64,000 nucleotides of DNA from an uncultured Gemmiger sp. (lineage in GTDB: Bacteria; Bacillota; Clostridia; Oscillospirales; Ruminococcaceae): positions 62,001 to 126,000 of the forward strand of contig CALXHR010000001.1 of assembly GCA_944388175.1 (NCBI GenBank), in the 5' to 3' direction. Within the stretch, counting starts at the first letter, position 1, and each line of letters opens with the position of its first letter. The notes beneath the pieces are model-generated. The model saw nothing but the letters and a program-made list of their open reading frames with translations. It did not search any database and had not been told where the DNA came from. A program made the translations under genes and the position numbers. Shown here in pieces: positions 62,129 to 64,000 of this stretch.

Positions 62129-62776
62129 TTATTTCCAGGTGGCAGTGAGCACGTGCTCGCCGGTCATGGAAACGGTGGTGTCGGCCGTGATGGTCTGGCC
62201 GCTGTAAACCCAGCCGGCAAACGTTGCGCCCTCTTTTTCGGGGGTGGGCAGCGTGCCGTAGGGTTGGCCGTACGTCACGGTAAGGGGGGCGATCTCGGTC
62301 TGGCCGTCCACCGTGCCGCCGTCCAGGTCAAACCGGACGGGGAAGGAAGCGGGCTCCCAAACGGCGTACAGGGTGAAGTCCCCCTGCACGGCAAAGGTAT
62401 CGAAATCCCAGAACTCGACGTCGGGGTCCTGCGAGGCTTTCCAGCCGGCCAGCACATAGCCGGGGCGCTGGGGCGCCGCCGGTTCGGTGGCATACTCGTC
62501 GTGCAGCACGCGCTGCGACGGGACGGTCAAATCGTCGACGCCGGTGTCAAAGGTGATCGTAAAGCCGTTGTGTGTTGCGCCCCAGATGGTCAGCAGCACG
62601 GCGGCTACGATCATCGTACCGATGACCGCGTCCAGAATGCGGATCGGCACATCCTTGCTGCCGTAGATGCCGCGGCCGAACCACCGCTTTTTGACCATGG
62701 GGTTCTCGGTGGAAGCGGCGGCCGGTTCCGGCGGCGCGGCAGGGGAAAGGTCGTTGTTTTTTGGTGTTTCGCTCAT
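62129..62776 (-). CDS. Membrane-anchored protein with two InlB-type B-repeats
   Basis: A 215-residue protein. A Pro/Ala/Glu-rich cytoplasmic N-terminus (1–45) precedes one transmembrane helix (about 48–66). Outside are two Listeria–Bacteroides (Flg_new/InlB B) repeats at about 70–142 and 145–215, each with the G-Y/T-x-F/L-x-GW pattern (GYVLAGWK and ATFAGWVYSG) and ending LYAVWE and LTATWK. Such repeats usually belong to adhesins or secreted surface proteins. It lies eight bases after mglC on the same strand, an unusual partner for a sugar importer. Confidence 0.85.
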   Translation of the reverse strand: MSETPKNNDLSPAAPPEPAAASTENPMVKKRWFGRGIYGSKDVPIRILDAVIGTMIVAAVLLTIWGATHNGFTITFDTGVDDLTVPSQRVLHDEYATEPAAPQRPGYVLAGWKASQDPDVEFWDFDTFAVQGDFTLYAVWEPASFPVRFDLDGGTVDGQTEIAPLTVTYGQPYGTLPTPEKEGATFAGWVYSGQTITADTTVSMTGEHVLTATWK

Positions 62777-62783
62777 GGTAAAC

Positions 62784-63869
62784 TTATTTCTTGACGAGGT
62801 ACTTGCGCATATCGATCGAGCAGGCGATCAGGATGATCAGGCCCTTGATGATGTACTGGGTGTTGCCGCTGATGGACAGCATGTTCAGCGCGACGAAGAT
62901 GATGCGCAGCAGGAAAACGCCGAGCACGATGCCGCTGATCTTGCCGGTGCCACCGACGAAGGAAACGCCGCCGATGACGCAGGCCGCAATGGCGTCGGAC
63001 TCATAGTTCAAACCGGTGTTCGCCGTGTTGGAAGCAATACGCGCGGACTCGATGAAACCTTCGATGCCGTACATGCAGCCGGCCAGCGTGTGGACGAGCA
63101 TGGTCGTCATAAAGACGTTGACGCCGGAGACGTTAGCGGCTTCGGGGTTGGAGCCGACGGCGAACATGTTCTTGCCAAAGGTGGTCTTGTTCCAGATGAA
63201 CCACATGACCACGACCAGGATCAGCGCGTAAAGCACGTACCAGGGCACCGCCACGCTGTTGCCACTGGCGGTCGGGATGCTGAACATCGTACCGGTGATG
63301 AAGTTGCGGTAGGTATCGCTCAAACCGGAGAGCGGCTGGCCGTTGTTGCCGTTGAGCATGTAGAACTCAAGCAGGATACCGTACACAATCAGCTGGGTCG
63401 CCAGCGTGACGATGAACGGGTGCAGGCTGAATTTGGCAACGAAGAAGCCGTTGACCAGACCGACAAGGCCGCCGACGAGGATGACCATCAGAACGACCAC
63501 GGGGATGGGCATTTCCGGCAGGGTGTCGAACATCTTGTTGGCCCAGTCGGTGGCCTGCAGCATCGCGGCGGAGAGCGCAGCGGTCAAGCCGACGACACGG
63601 CCGGCCGAAAGGTCGGTACCGGTCAGGACGATACAGCCGCCGATGCCCAGCGCAATGGGCAGCGAGGAAGCCGCCAGGCTGATGATGTTGATGAGCGAAC
63701 TCATGGTCAGGAAGTTCGCGTTGCGGGTGGAGGTGAAAATGACAAAGATGATGAGCAGAATGTAGATGGCGTTGTTGAGCAGCACGTCAATGACTTTGCT
63801 GCGTTTATCCTTGGCGTTCATCGCCTGGAATTCCGCCCAGCCGTGTTTCATGTTGGCAATGACGTTCAT
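62784..63869 (-). CDS. mglC: Galactose/methyl-galactoside ABC transporter permease MglC
   Basis: A 361-residue permease of the ribose/galactose (BPD_transp_2) type with about ten hydrophobic segments. GIGGCIVLTGTDLSAGRVVGL and FGKNMFAVGSNPEAANVSGVNV are closely typical of MglC. GGGAGGAT precedes the ATG. The ATPase gene mglA ends 13 bases upstream. The binding protein gene mglB would be further upstream, outside the window. Confidence 0.94.
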   Translation of the reverse strand: MNVIANMKHGWAEFQAMNAKDKRSKVIDVLLNNAIYILLIIFVIFTSTRNANFLTMSSLINIISLAASSLPIALGIGGCIVLTGTDLSAGRVVGLTAALSAAMLQATDWANKMFDTLPEMPIPVVVLMVILVGGLVGLVNGFFVAKFSLHPFIVTLATQLIVYGILLEFYMLNGNNGQPLSGLSDTYRNFITGTMFSIPTASGNSVAVPWYVLYALILVVVMWFIWNKTTFGKNMFAVGSNPEAANVSGVNVFMTTMLVHTLAGCMYGIEGFIESARIASNTANTGLNYESDAIAACVIGGVSFVGGTGKISGIVLGVFLLRIIFVALNMLSISGNTQYIIKGLIILIACSIDMRKYLVKK

Positions 63870-63882
63870 GGTAGATCCTCCC

Positions 63883-64000
63883 TTATACGTATTTGGCGGC
63901 CAACGTCATGATCTCTTCCTGCGTGGTGGTCTTGGCGTCCACCTCGCCGGCCAGGCGGCCACCGGACATGACCAGGATACGGTCACAGACGCCCAGCAGT
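63883..64000 (-). CDS. mglA: Galactose/methyl-galactoside ABC transporter ATP-binding protein, C-terminal end only
   Basis: The last 38 codons of a minus-strand gene cut by the window edge. The stretch [20 protein letters not shown] is the conserved end of the second ATPase half of MglA/RbsA proteins (D-R-I/V-x-V-M-x-x-G-R), and the tail ends [13 protein letters not shown]. Its stop is 13 bases before mglC, in the standard mglA–mglC order. Confidence 0.9.
   Translation of the reverse strand, partial: LLGVCDRILVMSGGRLAGEVDAKTTTQEEIMTLAAKYV

Noticed and set aside
62667-63911. Plus-strand open frame of 414 codons opposite mglC
   Set aside because: Antisense to a well-conserved mglC; the Asp/His/Gln/Gly-rich translation has no family features.

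Overview
The window looks like a chromosomal stretch of a GC-rich, Gram-positive, spore-lineage anaerobe of the Clostridia, most probably Oscillospiraceae/Ruminococcaceae (the Faecalibacterium–Gemmiger–Subdoligranulum neighbourhood). The reasons are a complete spoIIIAA–AH operon plus yqfC, yqfD, ylbJ and yunB homologues, a CIRCE-controlled groESL operon, a T-box in front of tyrS, Firmicutes-type operon order (phoH–ybeY–dgkA–era; nusB–xseA–xseB–ispA–dxs–tlyA–nadK–argR–recN), and sigma-A promoters of the TTGACA-17-TATAAT type. The genus is an inference; no rRNA gene is present.

Layout. 1–4.9 kb: the end of a sugar-type ABC importer (binding protein tail, two permeases), translationally coupled to a lipoprotein, an HlyD-like adaptor and a MacB-like membrane protein. 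5.0–7.4 kb: a MATE exporter with an attenuator-like leader, and an AraC regulator. 7.5–11.0 kb: GDP-L-fucose synthesis (gmd, fcl, manC). 11.1–13.4 kb: tRNA-Thr and groES–groEL. 13.6–16.7 kb: an accessory cassette of HxlR regulator, two flavin split-barrel proteins (one fused to a ferredoxin), a zinc-type macrodomain and a class M sirtuin, i.e. a reversible protein ADP-ribosylation module. 17–20.7 kb: membrane proteins and sporulation genes ylbJ, yqfC, yqfD. 20.8–23.7 kb: phoH, ybeY, dgkA, era. 23.7–24.75 kb: no protein gene; a pair of about 408-bp AT-rich direct repeats full of hairpins. 24.9–34.6 kb: housekeeping genes (DUF4364, S1-domain protein, DUF951, prfA, sua5, coaE, lytic transglycosylase, M18 aminopeptidase, tRNA-Ala, yunB, ligA).

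34.8–41.4 kb: an accessory block of a small ribbon-helix-helix regulator and a four-gene operon that resembles dlt in logic: DltD/AlgJ-like SGNH protein carrying two ILEI/FAM3-like modules, MBOAT acyltransferase, acyl carrier protein, and an AMP-ligase fused to a nitroreductase. It ends in a fragment resembling the 5' part of a tRNA-Leu. 41.6–46.3 kb: spoIIIAA–AH. 46.3–56.6 kb: one long housekeeping run from Asp23/Gls24 and nusB to recN. 56.6–62.1 kb: T-box–tyrS, GNAT, radA, SseB-like and a TIM-barrel-like protein. 62.1–64.0 kb (minus strand): mglA (partial), mglC and a membrane-anchored InlB-repeat protein.

The two regions most likely to hold an undescribed system are the sirtuin/macrodomain/flavin–ferredoxin cassette (13.6–16.7 kb), which lacks the usual GcvH-L and LplA2 partners, and the acyl-transfer operon with ILEI modules and the ligase–nitroreductase fusion (35.1–41.4 kb). 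The duplicated structured repeat after era and the MATE leader are the best non-coding leads.
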